Origin: Halichoerus grypus
Taxonomy: Eukaryota > Chordata > Mammalia > Carnivora > Phocidae
Assembly: GCF_964656455.1 (NCBI RefSeq)
Contig: NC_135726.1
Span: forward strand, 36,609,930-36,673,929
DNA: 64,000 nt
Direction of reading: 5' to 3'
Part shown: piece after piece, positions 19,472 through 33,500 of the stretch
Numbering within the stretch: the stretch's first letter is position 1
How the letters are laid out: each line of letters opens with the position of its first letter
The notes under the pieces: model-generated
The model's database searches: none
What the model was told of the DNA's origin: nothing
Seen by the model: only the letters and a program-made list of their open reading frames with translations
Made by a program: the position numbers and the translations under genes

Positions 19472-22400
19472 GTGCTTTAGCTACCATCCAACTCTCTGAG
19501 GGAGGAAGCACTTTCCAGGCTACCGTGGGTGAGAGCCTGAGGAACGGGTTCCTTACGTGAAACCGAGGGAGAAGGAGTCCGGGCCAGAAGGCTCCTCTCG
19601 ACTCAGCTCTTGTTACCTGAAGCTAACACTTCGGCTCCATGTGTGCATAGGAATGCTAAGGGCTCCACACTGATTTGGCAGAAAGAAGCCGGTCAAGAAC
19701 CCCAGCTTCAGCTCATTCGCCTCTCCACAGGGTGGCAGCATTTTCAAGTCTGCTTGAGTGCAAACCTGGGGAAGGAGTCCCGGCCGAATTCGGAGGGAGA
19801 AATAAGCATGGGCAGAAGGCACCTATCGACTCAACTCTTGTTTCGGGAAACTAGATCGGCTCTCCCGTGTGTGCGTGGAGTCCTCAGTGCCATCCACGCA
19901 ACGCAAAGGAACAAAACTGTAGAGAACCCGTGCCTCAGCAAAGATCGCCCTTCCTGAGCGTGCACTTCATCTATTGTGTGTTTTTGTGAAAGCATGAGAA
20001 ATGGAACCTAAACGTAACTCGGAGTGAGAAGCAGGCCTGGAAGGAAGGCTGCTGCCGACTCACCTCTTGTTTGAGGAGATTAGCACTGCTGTACCCTGTG
20101 TGCCTGGATGCCTAGTTCCCAGGCTACTAACACCAAGAATCAATCCTATAGAGTGACTGCGCTTGAGTTAACATTGCCGTTCCTGAAGCAGGAGGAATTT
20201 GACACTGCTCGTGTACGAGAGACCGGGCAAAGGGTCCCAGACGTGAAATGGAGTGAGAAACAGGCCGGTGCAGAAGGCAGCTCTCAAGTCACCTCTGGTT
20301 TATGAGGCTAGTACCCTTGCCCCGGGGGTTCCTGCAGGCCTAAAGCCAACCACCTAACTCAAAGGAACAACTCTGTAGCGAATTCCTGCTTCGGCTAAAA
20401 GAGCCATGCCTCAGGGTGGACGCATTTTGCTGTGTGCATGCGTGAGCGCACTGCAAGTGAGTCCAAAACCATTTTCCTTGTGAGACCCAGGCCCCGGAAG
20501 AAGCCACAACACGACTCCCCACTTGCTCCATGAAGCTAGTACTGCGACCCCACTTTTGCATGGAAGTCTAATGGCTAGCTTTCTAACTCGGAGAAAAAAC
20601 ACTGTAGAGAAACCGTGCTTTAGCTACCGTCGACCTCTCTGTGGGCGAAGCAGTTTAGGGTGTACTGTGGCTGAGAGCCTGGGGACGGTTTCCATATCGT
20701 AATATCGGGGGAGAGAGAGGCCGGTACAGAAGGCAGCTGCAAACTCACTACACGGTTATGGGGCTAGTTCCGTTGCCCCGTGGGTGTGTGCTGGCTTAAA
20801 CACAACCACCTAACTCGAAAGAAAAACTCAGCACAGAATCTGTGCCTCAGCTAAAACAGCTGCTCCTGAGGGTGGAAGCTTCTTTTGTGTGTGTGCGTGA
20901 GAGCACTGCAAGGGAGTCGCAAACCTAATTCGGACGGAGCCTCAGGCAGCTGCAGAAGGCAGCACACGACTCCTCACTTATTTCGTGAAGCCAGCACTGC
21001 GGCCCCAATTTTGCATGGAGGTCTAATAGCTAGCGTTCTAACTCGAAGAAAGAACACTGTAGAGAAACCGTGCTTTAGCTACCGTCGACCACTCTGTGGG
21101 CGAAGCAGTTTAGGGTGTACTGTGGCTGAGAGCCTGGGGACGGTTTCCATATCGTAATATCGGGGGAGAGACAGGCCGCTACAGAAGGCAGCTCTCAACT
21201 CACATCATGGTTATGGGGCTAGTACCGTTGCCCAGGGTGTGTGTGCAGGCTCAAACACAGCCACCTAACTCGAAGGAAAAACTCGGTTGAGAGCCTGTGC
21301 TGCAGGTAAAACAGCTGCTCCTGAGGGTGGCAGCATTTTGTTGTGTGCGTGCGTGAGAGCACTGCAGGGGAGTCCAAAGCTTTTTGCGAGTGAGACTCAG
21401 GCCCCAGCGAAAGGCAGAACACGACTCCCCATGTGTTTCATCAAGCTAGCACGGCAGCCCCACTTTTGCATGGAAGTCTAATAGCTAGCGTTCTAATTCG
21501 AAGAAACAACACTGTAGAGAAACCGTGCTTTAGCTACCGTCGACCTCTCTGTGGGCAAAGCAGTTTAGGGTATACTGTGGCTGAGAGCCTAGGGACGCTT
21601 TCCATTTTGTAATATCGGGGGAGAGACAGGCTGGAACAGAGGTCAGCTCTCAATTCACTACATGGTTATGGGGCTAGTTCCGTTGACCATGGTGTGTGTG
21701 CAGGCTCAAACACAGCCACCTAACTCGAAGGAAAAACTCGGTAGAGAGCCTGTGCTGCCGGTAAAATAGCTGCTCCTGAGCATGGAAGCATTTTGTTGTG
21801 TGCGTGCGTGAGAGCACTGCAAGGGAGTCCAAAGCATTTTGCGCGTGAGACTCAGGCCCCAGCGAAAGGCAGAACACGACTCCCCATGTGTTTCATCACG
21901 CTAGCACGCCAGCCCCACTTTTGCATGGAAGTCTAACAGCTAGTGTTCTAACTCGAAGAAACAACACTGTAGAGAAACCGTGCTTTAGCTACCGTCGACC
22001 TCTAGACGGAGGAAGCATTACACGGAGTACCGTGGCTGAGAGCCTGGGGAACGGGTTCCATACGTGAAACCAAGGGAGAAATAGGTCCGGGCAGAAGGCA
22101 CCTCTGGACTCAGCTCTTGCTACCTGAAGCTAACACTACTGCTCCATGTGTGCTTGGAATGCTATGTGCTCGACAGTGACTGGGAAGAAACAAGCCTGTA
22201 AAGAATCCCAGCTGCAGCTCATTCGCCTACCAGGCTACTAACACCAAGAATCAATGCTGTAGCGTTACTGCGCTTTAGCTAACATTGCCGTTCCTGAAGC
22301 CGCAGGAGTTGTATAGTGCTCGTGTATGAGAGACCGGGGAAAGGGTCCCAGACGTGAAATGGAGTGAGAAACAGGCCGGTGCGGAAGGCAGCTCTCAACT

Positions 22401-23179
22401 CACCTCTGGTTTATGAGGCTAGTACCCTTGCCCCGGGTGTGCCTGCAGGCCATAAGCCAACCACCTAACTCAAAGGAACAACTCTGTAGGGAATTCCTGC
22501 TTCGGCTACAATAGCCATGCCTCAGGGTGGACGCATTGTGTGGTGTGCATGCGTGAGTGCACAGCAAGTGAGTCCAAAACCATTTTCCTTGTGAGACCCA
22601 GGCCCCGGAAGAAGCCAGAACACGACTCCCCACTTGCTCCATGAAACTAGTACTGCGGCCCCACTTTTAAATGGAAGTCTAATAGCTAGCTTTCTAACTC
22701 GAAGAAACAACACTGTAGAGAAACCGTGCTTTAGCTACCGTCGACCTCTCTGTGGGCGAAGCACTTTAGGCTGTACTGTGGCTGAGAGCCTGGGGACATT
22801 TTCCATTTTGTAAAATCGGGGGAGAGACAGGCCGGTACAGAAGGCAGCTCGCAACTCACATCATGGTTATGGGGCTAGTACCGTTGCCCTGGGTGTGTGT
22901 GCAGGCTTAAAGACAGCCACCTAACTCGAAGGAAAAACACGGTAGAGGATCCGTGCTTCAGCTAAAACAGCCGCTCCTGAGGGTGGCAGCATTTGGTTGT
23001 GTGCGTGCATGAGAGGACTGCAAGGGAGTCCAAAGTTTCTGCGAGTGAGGCTCAGGCCCCAGCCAAAGGCAGAACACGACTCCCCGTGTGTTTCATTTAG
23101 CTAATACTGCGGCCCTACTTTTGCATGGAAGTCTAATCGTTAGCGTTCTCCCTGGAAGAAACAACACGGTAGAGAAACC
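19472..23179 (+). repeat. HOR unit U6, type C (3708 bp, 16 monomers plus remnant)
   Basis: First unit with the m16/m18 fusion. Shares with U7 the markers GTGGGCAAAGCAG (21551), GAGCCTAGGGACG and GCTGCCGGTAAAATAG, found nowhere else, so U6 and U7 are direct sisters. First unit with CCCGGCCG in m2 (units to the left have CCCAGCAG). Confidence 0.92.
22726..22952 (+). repeat. Fusion monomer m16/m18 in U6 (defines type C)
   Basis: Begins with the m16 mark GAAGCACTTTAGGCTGTACT and ends with the m18 marks GGGGACATTTTCC and GTAAAATCGG. The switch lies in the shared GGCTGAGAGCCTGGGGA. m17 and one A-monomer equivalent (about 454 bp) are lost. The same fusion starts at 26434, 30142, 33850, 39214, 42922, 46631, 54502, 58210 and 61918. 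Confidence 0.9.
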
Positions 23180-26100
23180 GTGCTTTAGCTACCATCCACC
23201 TCTCTGAGGGAGGAAGCACTTTCCAGGCTACCGTGGGTGAGAGCCTGAGGAACGGGTTCCTTACGTGAAACCGAGGGAGAAGGAGTCCGGGCCAGAAGGC
23301 TCCTCTCGACTCAGCTCTTGTTACCTGAAGCTAACACTTCGGCTCCATGTGTGCATAGGAATGCTAAGGGCTCCACACTGATTTGGCAGAAAGAAGCCGG
23401 TCAAGAACCCCAGCTTCAGCTCATTCGCCTCTCCACAGGGTGGCAGCATTTTCAAGTCTGCTTGAGTGCAAACCTGGGGAAGGAGTCCCGGCCGAATTCG
23501 GAGGGAGAAATAAGCATGGGCAGAAGGCACCTATCGACTCAACTCTTGTTTCGGGAAACTAGATCGGCTCTCCCGTGTGTGCGTGGAGTCCTCAGTGCCA
23601 TCCACGCAACGCAAAGAAACAAAACTGTAGAGAACCTGTGCCTCAGCAAAGATCGCCCTTCCTGAGCGTGCACTTCATCTATTGTGTGTTTTTGTGAAAG
23701 CATGAGAAATGGAACCTAAACGTAACTCGGAGTGAGAAGCAGGCCTGGAAGGAAGGCTGCTGCCGACTCACCTCTTGTTTGAGGAGATTAGCACTGCTGT
23801 ACCCTGTGTGCCTGGATGCCTAGTTCCCAGGCTACTAACACCAAGAATCAATCCTATAGAGTGACTGCGCTTGAGTTAACATTGCCGTTCCTGAAGCAGG
23901 AGGAATTTGACACTGCTCGTGTACGAGAGACCGGGCAAAGGGTCCCAGACGTGAAATGGAGTGAGAAACAGGCCGGTGCAGAAGGCAGCTCTCAAGTCAC
24001 CTCTGGTTTATGAGGCTAGTACCCTTGCCCCGGGGGTTCCTGCAGGCCTAAAGCCAACCACCTAACTCAAAGGAACAACTCTGTAGCAAATTCCTGCTTC
24101 GGCTAAAAGAGCCATGCCTCAGGGTGGACGCATTTTGCTGTGTGCATGCGTGAGCGCACTGCAAGTGAGTCCAAAACCATTTTCCTTGTGAGACCCAGGC
24201 CCCGGAAGAAGCCACAACACGACTCCCCACTTGCTCCATGAAGCTAGTACTGCGACCCCACTTTTGCATGGAAGTCTAATGGCTAGCTTTCTAACTCGGA
24301 GAAAAAACACTGTAGAGAAACCGTGCTTTAGCTACCGTCGACCTCTCTGTGGGCGAAGCAGTTTAGGGTGTACTGTGGCTGAGAGCCTGGGGACGGTTTC
24401 CATATCGTAATATCGGGGGAGAGAGAGGCCGGTACAGAAGGCAGCTGCAAACTCACTACACGGTTATGGGGCTAGTTCCGTTGCCCCGTGGGTGTGTGCT
24501 GGCTTAAACACAACCACCTAACTCGAAAGAAAAACTCAGCACAGAATCTGTGCCTCAGCTAAAACAGCTGCTCCTGAGGGTGGAAGCTTCTTTTGTGTGT
24601 GTGCGTGAGAGCACTGCAAGGGAGTCGCAAACCTAATTCGGACGGAGCCTCAGGCAGCTGCAGAAGGCAGCACACGACTCCTCACTTATTTCGTGAAGCC
24701 AGCACTGCGGCCCCAATTTTGCATGGAGGTCTAATAGCTAGCGTTCTAACTCGAAGAAAGAACACTGTAGAGAAACCGTGCTTTAGCTACCGTCGACCAC
24801 TCTGTGGGCGAAGCAGTTTAGGGTGTACTGTGGCTGAGAGCCTGGGGACGGTTTCCATATCGTAATATCGGGGGAGAGACAGGCCGCTACAGAAGGCAGC
24901 TCTCAACTCACATCATGGTTATGGGGCTAGTACCGTTGCCCAGGGTGTGTGTGCAGGCTCAAACACAGCCACCTAACTCGAAGGAAAAACTCGGTTGAGA
25001 GCCTGTGCTGCAGGTAAAACAGCTGCTCCTGAGGGTGGCAGCATTTTGTTGTGTGCGTGCGTGAGAGCACTGCAGGGGAGTCCAAAGCTTTTTGCGAGTG
25101 AGACTCAGGCCCCAGCGAAAGGCAGAACACGACTCCCCATGTGTTTCATCAAGCTAGCACGGCAGCCCCACTTTTGCATGGAAGTCTAATAGCTAGCGTT
25201 CTAATTCGAAGAAACAACACTGTAGAGAAACCGTGCTTTAGCTACCGTCGACCTCTCTGTGGGCAAAGCAGTTTAGGGTATACTGTGGCTGAGAGCCTAG
25301 GGACGCTTTCCATTTTGTAATATCGGGGGAGAGACAGGCTGGAACAGAGGTCAGCTCTCAATTCACTACATGGTTATGGGGCTAGTTCCGTTGACCATGG
25401 TGTGTGTGCAGGCTCAAACACAGCCACCTAACTCGAAGGAAAAACTCGGTAGAGAGCCTGTGCTGCCGGTAAAATAGCTGCTCCTGAGCATGGAAGCATT
25501 TTGTTGTGTGCGTGCGTGAGAGCACTGCAAGGGAGTCCAAAGCATTTTGCGCGTGAGACTCAGGCCCCAGCGAAAGGCAGAACACGACTCCCCATGTGTT
25601 TCATCACGCTAGCACGCCAGCCCCACTTTTGCATGGAAGTCTAACAGCTAGTGTTCTAACTCGAAGAAACAACACTGTAGAGAAACCGTGCTTTAGCTAC
25701 CGTCGACCTCTAGACGGAGGAAGCATTACACGGAGTACCGTGGCTGAGAGCCTGGGGAACGGGTTCCATACGTGAAACCAAGGGAGAAATAGGTCCGGGC
25801 AGAAGGCACCTCTGGACTCAGCTCTTGCTACCTGAAGCTAACACTACTGCTCCATGTGTGCTTGGAATGCTATGTGCTCGACAGTGACTGGGAAGAAACA
25901 AGCCTGTAAAGAATCCCAGCTGCAGCTCATTCGCCTACCAGGCTACTAACACCAAGAATCAATGCTGTAGCGTTACTGCGCTTTAGCTAACATTGCCGTT
26001 CCTGAAGCCGCAGGAGTTGTATAGTGCTCGTGTATGAGAGACCGGGGAAAGGGTCCCAGACGTGAAATGGAGTGAGAAACAGGCCGGTGCGGAAGGCAGC

Positions 26101-26887
26101 TCTCAACTCACCTCTGGTTTATGAGGCTAGTACCCTTGCCCCGGGTGTGCCTGCAGGCCATAAGCCAACCACCTAACTCAAAGGAACAACTCTGTAGGGA
26201 ATTCCTGCTTCGGCTACAATAGCCATGCCTCAGGGTGGACGCATTGTGTGGTGTGCATGCGTGAGTGCACAGCAAGTGAGTCCAAAACCATTTTCCTTGT
26301 GAGACCCAGGCCCCGGAAGAAGCCAGAACACGACTCCCCACTTGCTCCATGAAACTAGTACTGCGGCCCCACTTTTGAATGGAAGTCTAATAGCTAGCTT
26401 TCTAACTCGAAGAAACAACACTGTAGAGAAACCGTGCTTTAGCTACCGTCGACCTCTCTGTGGGCGAAGCACTTTAGGCTGTACTGTGGCTGAGAGCCTG
26501 GGGACATTTTCCATTTTGTAAAATCGGGGGAGAGACAGGCCGGTACAGAAGGCAGCTCGCAACTCACATCATGGTTATGGGGCTAGTACCGTTGCCCTGG
26601 GTGTGTGTGCAGGCTTAAATGGAGCCACCTAACTCGAAGGAAAAACACGGTAGAGGATCCGTGCTTCAGCTAAAACAGCCGCTCCTGAGGGTGGCAGCAT
26701 TTGGTTGTGTGCGTGCATGAGAGGACTGCAAGGGAGTCCAAAGTTTCTGCGAGTGAGGCTCAGGCCCCAGCCAAAGGCAGAACACGACTCCCCGTGTGTT
26801 TCATTTAGCTAATACTGCGGCCCTACTTTTGCATGGAAGTCTAATCGCTAGCGTTCTCCCTGGAAGAAACAACACGGTAGAGAAACC
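23180..26887 (+). repeat. HOR unit U7, type C (3708 bp)
   Basis: Sister of U6 by the three markers given there. First unit with GAGAACCTGTG in m3 (U1-U6 have GAGAACCCGTG). Private: CAAAGAAAC near 23614 and GTAGCAAATTCC near 24086, both G-to-A or CpG-type changes. Confidence 0.92.
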
Positions 26888-29800
26888 GTGCTTTAGCTAC
26901 CATCCACCTCTCTGAGGGAGGAAGCACTTTCCAGGCTACCGTGGGTGAGAGCCTGAGGAACGGGTTCCTTACGTGAAACCGAGGGAGAAGGAGTCCGGGC
27001 CAGAAGGCTCCTCTCGACTCAGCTCTTGTTACCTGAAGCTAACACTTCGGCTCCATGTGTGCATAGGAATGCTAAGGGCTCCACACTGATTTGGCAGAAA
27101 GAAGCCGGTCAAGAACCCCAGCTTCAGCTCATTCGCCTCTCCACAGGGTGGCAGCATTTTCAAGTCTGCTTGAGTGCAAACCTGGGGAAGGAGTCCCGGC
27201 CGAATTCGGAGGGAGAAATAAGCATGGGCAGAAGGCACCTATCGACTCAACTCTTGTTTCGGGAAACTAGATCGGCTCTCCCGTGTGTGCGTGGAGTCCT
27301 CAGTGCCATCCACGCAACGCAAAGGAACAAAACTGTAGAGAACCTGTGCCTCAGCAAAGATCGCCCTTCCTGAGCGTGCACTTCATCTATTGTGTGTTTT
27401 TGTGAAAGCATGAGAAATGGAACCTAAACGTAACTCGGAGTGAGAAGCAGGCCTGGAAGGAAGGCTGCTGCCGACTCACCTCTTGTTTGAGGAGATTAGC
27501 ACTGCTGTACCCTGTGTGCCTGGATGCCTAGTTCCCAGGCTACTAACACCAAGAATCAATCCTATAGAGTGACTGCGCTTGAGTTAACATTGCCGTTCCT
27601 GAAGCAGGAGGAATTTGACACTGCTCGTGTACGAGAGACCGGGCAAAGGGTCCCAGACGTGAAATGGAGTGAGAAACAGGCCGGTGCAGAAGGCAGCTCT
27701 CAAGTCACCTCTGGTTTATGAGGCTAGTACCCTTGCCCCGGGGGTTCCTGCAGGCCTAAAGCCAACCACCTAACTCAAAGGAACAACTCTGTAGCGAATT
27801 CCTGCTTCGGCTAAAAGAGCCATGCCTCAGGGTGGACGCATTTTGCTGTGTGCATGCGTGAGCGCACTGCAAGTGAGTCCAAAACCATTTTCCTTGTGAG
27901 ACCCAGGCCCCGGAAGAAGCCACAACACGACTCCCCACTTGCTCCATGAAGCTAGTACTGCGGCCCCACTTTTGCATGGAAGTCTAATGGCTAGCTTTCT
28001 AACTCGGAGAAAAAACACTGTAGAGAAACCGTGCTTTAGCTACCGTCGACCTCTCTGTGGGCGAAGCAGTTTAGGGTGTACTGTGGCTGAGAGGCTGGGG
28101 ACGGTTTCCATATCGTAATATCGGGGGAGAGAGAGGCCGGTACAGAAGGCAGCTGCAAACTCACTACACGGTTATGGGGCTAGTTCCGTTGCCCCGTGGG
28201 TGTGTGCTGGCTTAAACACAACCACCTAACTCGAAAGAAAAACTCAGCACAGAATCTGTGCCTCAGCTAAAACAGCTGCTCCTGAGGGTGGAAGCTTCTT
28301 TTGTGTGTGTGCGTGAGAGCACTGCAAGGGAGTCGCAAACCTAATTCGGACGGAGCCTCAGGCAGCTGCAGAAGGCAGCACACGACTCCTCACTTATTTC
28401 GTGAAGCCAGCACTGCGGCCCCAATTTTGCATGGAGGTCTAATAGCTAGCGTTCTAACTCGAAGAAAGAACACTGTAGAGAAACCGTGCTTTAGCTACCG
28501 TCGACCACTCTGTGGGCGAAGCAGTTTAGGGTGTACTGTGGCTGAGAGCCTGGGGACGGTTTCCATATCGTAATATCAGGGGAGAGACAGGCCGCTACAG
28601 AAGGCAGCTCTCAACTCACATCATGGTTATGGGGCTAGGACCGTTGCCCAGGGTGTGTGTGCAGGCTTAAACACAGCCACCTAACTCGAAGGAAAAACTC
28701 GGTTGAGAGCCTGTGCTGCAGGTAAAACAGCTGCTCCTGAGGGTGGCAGCATTTTGTTGTGTGCGTGCGTGAGAGCACTGCAAGGGAGTCCAAAGCTTTT
28801 TGCGAGTGAGACTCAGGCCCCAGCGAAAGGCAGAACACGACTCCCCATGTGTTTCATCAAGCTAGCACGGCAGCCCCACTTTTGCATGGAAGTCTAATAG
28901 CTAGCGTTCTAATTCGAAGAAACAACACTGTAGAGAAACCGTGCTTTAGCTACCGTCGACCTCTCTGTGGGCGAAGCAGTTTAGGGTATACTGTGGCTGA
29001 GAGCCTGGGGACGCTTTCCATTTTGTAATATCGGGGGAGAGACAGGCCGGAACAGAGGTCAGCTCTCAATTCACTACATGGTTATGGGGCTAGTTCCGTT
29101 GACCATGGTGTGTGTGCAGGCTCAAACACAGCCACCTAACTCGAAGGAAAAACTCGGTAGAGAGCCTGTGCTGCAGGTAAAATAGCTGCTCCTGAGCGTG
29201 GAAGCATTTTGTTGTGTGCGTGCGTGAGAGCACTGCAAGGGAGTCCAAAGCATTTTGCGCGTGAGACTCAGGCCCCAGCGAAAGGCAGAACACGACTCCC
29301 CATGTGTTTCATCACGCTAGCACGCCAGCCCCACTTTTGCATGGAAGTCTAACAGCTAGTGTTCTAACTCGAAGAAACAACACTGTAGAGAAACCGTGCT
29401 TTAGCTACCGTCGACCTCTAGACGGAGGAAGCATTACACGGAGTACCGTGGCTGAGAGCCTGGGGAACGGGTTCCATACGTGAAACCAAGGGAGAAATAG
29501 GTCCGGGCAGAAGGCACCTCTGGACTCAGCTCTTGCTACCTGAAGCTAACACTACTGCTCCATGTGTGCTTGGAATGCTATGTGCTCGACAGTGACTGGG
29601 AAGAAACAAGCCTGTAAAGAATCCCAGCTGCAGCTCATTCGCCTACCAGGCTACTAACACCAAGAATCAATGCTGTAGCGTTACTGCGCTTTAGCTAACA
29701 TTGCCGTTCCTGAAGCCGCAGGAGTTGTATAGTGCTCGTGTATGAGAGACCGGGGAAAGGGTCCCAGACGTGAAATGGAGTGAGAAACAGGCCGGTGCGG

Positions 29801-30595
29801 AAGGCAGCTCTCAACTCACCTCTGGTTTATGAGGCTAGTACCCTTGCCCCGGGTGTGCCTGCAGGCCATAAGCCAACCACCTAACTCAAAGGAACAACTC
29901 TGTAGGGAATTCCTGCTTCGGCTACAATAGCCATGCCTCAGGGTGGACGCATTGTGTGGTGTGCATGCGTGAGTGCACAGCAAGTGAGTCCAAAACCATT
30001 TTCCTTGTGAGACCCAGGCCCCGGAAGAAGCCAGAACACGACTCCCCACTTGCTCCATGAAACTAGTACTGCGGCCCCACTTTTGAATGGAAGTCTAATA
30101 GCTAGCTTTCTAACTCGAAGAAACAACACTGTAGAGAAACCGTGCTTTAGCTACCGTCGACCTCTCTGTGGGCGAAGCACTTTAGGCTGTACTGTGGCTG
30201 AGAGCCTGGGGACATTTTCCATTTTGTAAAATCGGGGGAGAGACAGGCCGGTACAGAAGGCAGCTCGCAACTCACATCATGGTTATGGGGCTAGTACCGT
30301 TGCCCTGGGTGTGTGTGCAGGCTTAAATGGAGCCACCTAACTCGAAGGAAAAACACGGTAGAGGATCCGTGCTTCAGCTAAAACAGCCGCTCCTGAGGGT
30401 GGCAGCATTTGGTTGTGTGCGTGCATGAGAGGACTGCAAGGGAGTCCAAAGTTTCTGCGAGTGAGGCTCAGGCCCCAGCCAAAGGCAGAACACGACTCCC
30501 CGTGTGTTTCATTTAGCTAATACTGCGGCCCTACTTTTGCATGGAAGTCTAATCGCTAGCGTTCTCCCTGGAAGAAACAACACGGTAGAGAAACC
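26888..30595 (+). repeat. HOR unit U8, type C (3708 bp)
   Basis: Standard type C order. Private GAGAGGCTGGGG near 28092 and ATATCAGGGG near 28574. m9 reads GCACTGCAAGGG, the form also in U9, U10 and U11, where U1-U7 have GCACTGCAGGGG. Confidence 0.92.
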
Positions 30596-33500
30596 GTGCT
30601 TTAGCTACCATCCACCTCTCTGAGGGAGGAAGCACTTTCCAGGCTACCGTGGGTGAGAGCCTGAGGAACGGGTTCCTTACGTGAAACCGAGGGAGAAGGA
30701 GTCCGGGCCAGAAGGCTCCTCTCGACTCAGCTCTTGTTACCTGAAGCTAACACTTCGGCTCCATGTGTGCATAGGAATGCTAAGGGCTCCACACTGATTT
30801 GGCAGAAAGAAGCCGGTCAAGAACCCCAGCTTCAGCTCATTCGCCTCTCCACAGGGTGGCAGCATTTTCAAGTCTGCTTGAGTGCAAACCTGGGGAAGGA
30901 GTCCCGGCCGAATTCGGAGGGAGAAATAAGCATGGGCAGAAGGCACCTATCGACTCAACTCTTGTTTCGGGAAACTAGATCGGCTCTCCCGTGTGTGCGT
31001 GGAGTCCTCAGTGCCATCCACGCAACGCAAAGGAACAAAACTGTAGAGAACCTGTGCCTCAGCAAAGATCGCCCTTCCTGAGCGTGCACTTCATCTATTG
31101 TGTGTTTTTGTGAAAGCATGAGAAATGGAACCTAAACGTAACTCGGAGTGAGAAGCAGGCCTGGAAGGAAGGCTGCTGCCGACTCACCTCTTGTTTGAGG
31201 AGATTAGCACTGCTGTACCCTGTGTGCCTGGATGCCTAGTTCCCAGGCTACTAACACCAAGAATCAATCCTATAGAGTGACTGCGCTTGAGTTAACATTG
31301 CCGTTCGTGAAGCAGGAGGAATTTGACACTGCTCGTGTACGAGAGACCGGGCAAAGGGTCCCAGACGTGAAATGGAGTGAGAAACAGGCCGGTGCAGAAG
31401 GCAGCTCTCAAGTCACCTCTGGTTTATGAGGCTAGTACCCTTGCCCCGGGGGTTCCTGCAGGCCTAAAGCCAACCACCTAACTCAAAGGAACAACTCTGT
31501 AGCGAATTCCTGCTTCGGCTAAAAGAGCCATGCCTCAGGGTGGACGCATTTTGCTGTGTGCATGCGTGAGCGCACTGCAAGTGAGTCCAAAACCATTTTC
31601 CTTGTGAGACCCAGGCCCCGGAAGAAGCCACAACACGACTCCCCACTTGCTCCATGAAGCTAGTACTGCGGCCCCACTTTTGCATGGAAGTCTAATGGCT
31701 AGCTTTCTAACTCGGAGAAAAAACACTGTAGAGAAACCGTGCTTTAGCTACCGTCGACCTCTCTGTGGGCGAAGCAGTTTAGGGTGTACTGTGGCTGAGA
31801 GCCTGGGGACGGTTTCCATATCGTAATATCGGGGGAGAGAGAGGCCGGTACAGAAGGCAGCTGCAAACTCACTACACGGTTATGGGGCTAGTTCCGTTGC
31901 CCCGTGGGTGTGTGTTGGCTTAAACACAACCACCTAACTCGAAAGAAAAACTCAGCACAGAATCTGTGCCTCAGCTAAAACAGCTGCTCCTGAGGGTGGA
32001 AGCTTCTTTTGTGTGTGTGCGTGAGAGCACTGCAAGGGAGTCGCAAACCTAATTCGGACGGAGCCTCAGGCAGCTGCAGAAGGCAGCACACGACTCCTCA
32101 CTTATTTCGTGAAGCCAGCACTGCGGCCCCAATTTTGCATGGAGGTCTAATAGCTAGCGTTCTAACTCGAAGAAAGAACACTGTAGAGAAACCGTGCTTT
32201 AGCTACCGTCGACCACTCTGTGGGCGAAGCAGTTTAGGGTGTACTGTGGCTGAGAGCCTGGGGACGGTTTCCATATCGTAATATCGGGGGAGAGACAGGC
32301 CGCTACAGAAGGCAGCTCTCAACTCACATCATGGTTATGGGGCTAGTACCGTTGCCCAGGGTGTGTGTGCAGGCTTAAACACAGCCACCTAACTCGAAGG
32401 AAAAACTCGGTTGAGAGCCTGTGCTGCAGGTAAAACAGCTGCTCCTGAGGGTGGCAGCATTTTGTTGTGTGCGTGCGTGAGAGCACTGCAAGGGAGTCCA
32501 AAGCTTTTTGCGAGTGAGACTCAGGCCCCAGCGAAAGGCAGAACACGACTCCCCATGTGTTTCATCAAGCTAGCACGGCAGCCCCACTTTTGCATGGAAG
32601 TCTAATAGCTAGCGTTCTAATTCGAAGAAACAACACTGTAGAGAAACCGTGCTTTAGCTACCGTCGACCTCTCTGTGGGCGAAGCAGTTTAGGGTATACT
32701 GTGGCTGAGAGCCTGGGGACGCTTTCCATTTTGTAATATCGGGGGAGAGACAGGCCGGAACAGAGGTCAGCTCTCAATTCACTACATGGTTATGGGGCTA
32801 GTTCCGTTGACCATGGTGTGTGTGCAGGCTCAAACACAGCCACCTAACTCGAAGGAAAAACTCGGTAGAGAGCCTGTGCTGCAGGTAAAATAGCTGCTCC
32901 TGAGCGTGGAAGCATTTTGTTGTGTGCGTGCGTGAGAGCACTGCAAGGGAGTCCAAAGCATTTTGCGCGTGAGACTCAGGCCCCAGCGAAAGGCAGAACA
33001 CGACTCCCCATGTGTTTCATCACGCTAGCACGCCAGCCCCACTTTTGCATGGAAGTCTAACAGCTAGTGTTCTAACTCGAAGAAACAACACTGTAGAGAA
33101 ACCGTGCTTTAGCTACCGTCGACCTCTAGACGGAGGAAGCATTACACGGAGTACCGTGGCTGAGAGCCTGGGGAACGGGTTCCATACGTGAAACCAAGGG
33201 AGAAATAGGTCCGGGCAGAAGGCACCTCTGGACTCAGCTCTTGCTACCTGAAGCTAACACTACTGCTCCATGTGTGCTTGGAATGCTATGTGCTCGACAG
33301 TGACTGGGAAGAAACAAGCCTGTAAAGAATCCCAGCTGCAGCTCATTCGCCTACCAGGCTACTAACACCAAGAATCAATGCTGTAGCGTTACTGCGCTTT
33401 AGCTAACATTGCCGTTCCTGAAGCCGCAGGAGTTGTATAGTGCTCGTGTATGAGAGACCGGGGAAAGGGTCCCAGACGTGAAATGGAGTGAGAAACAGGC

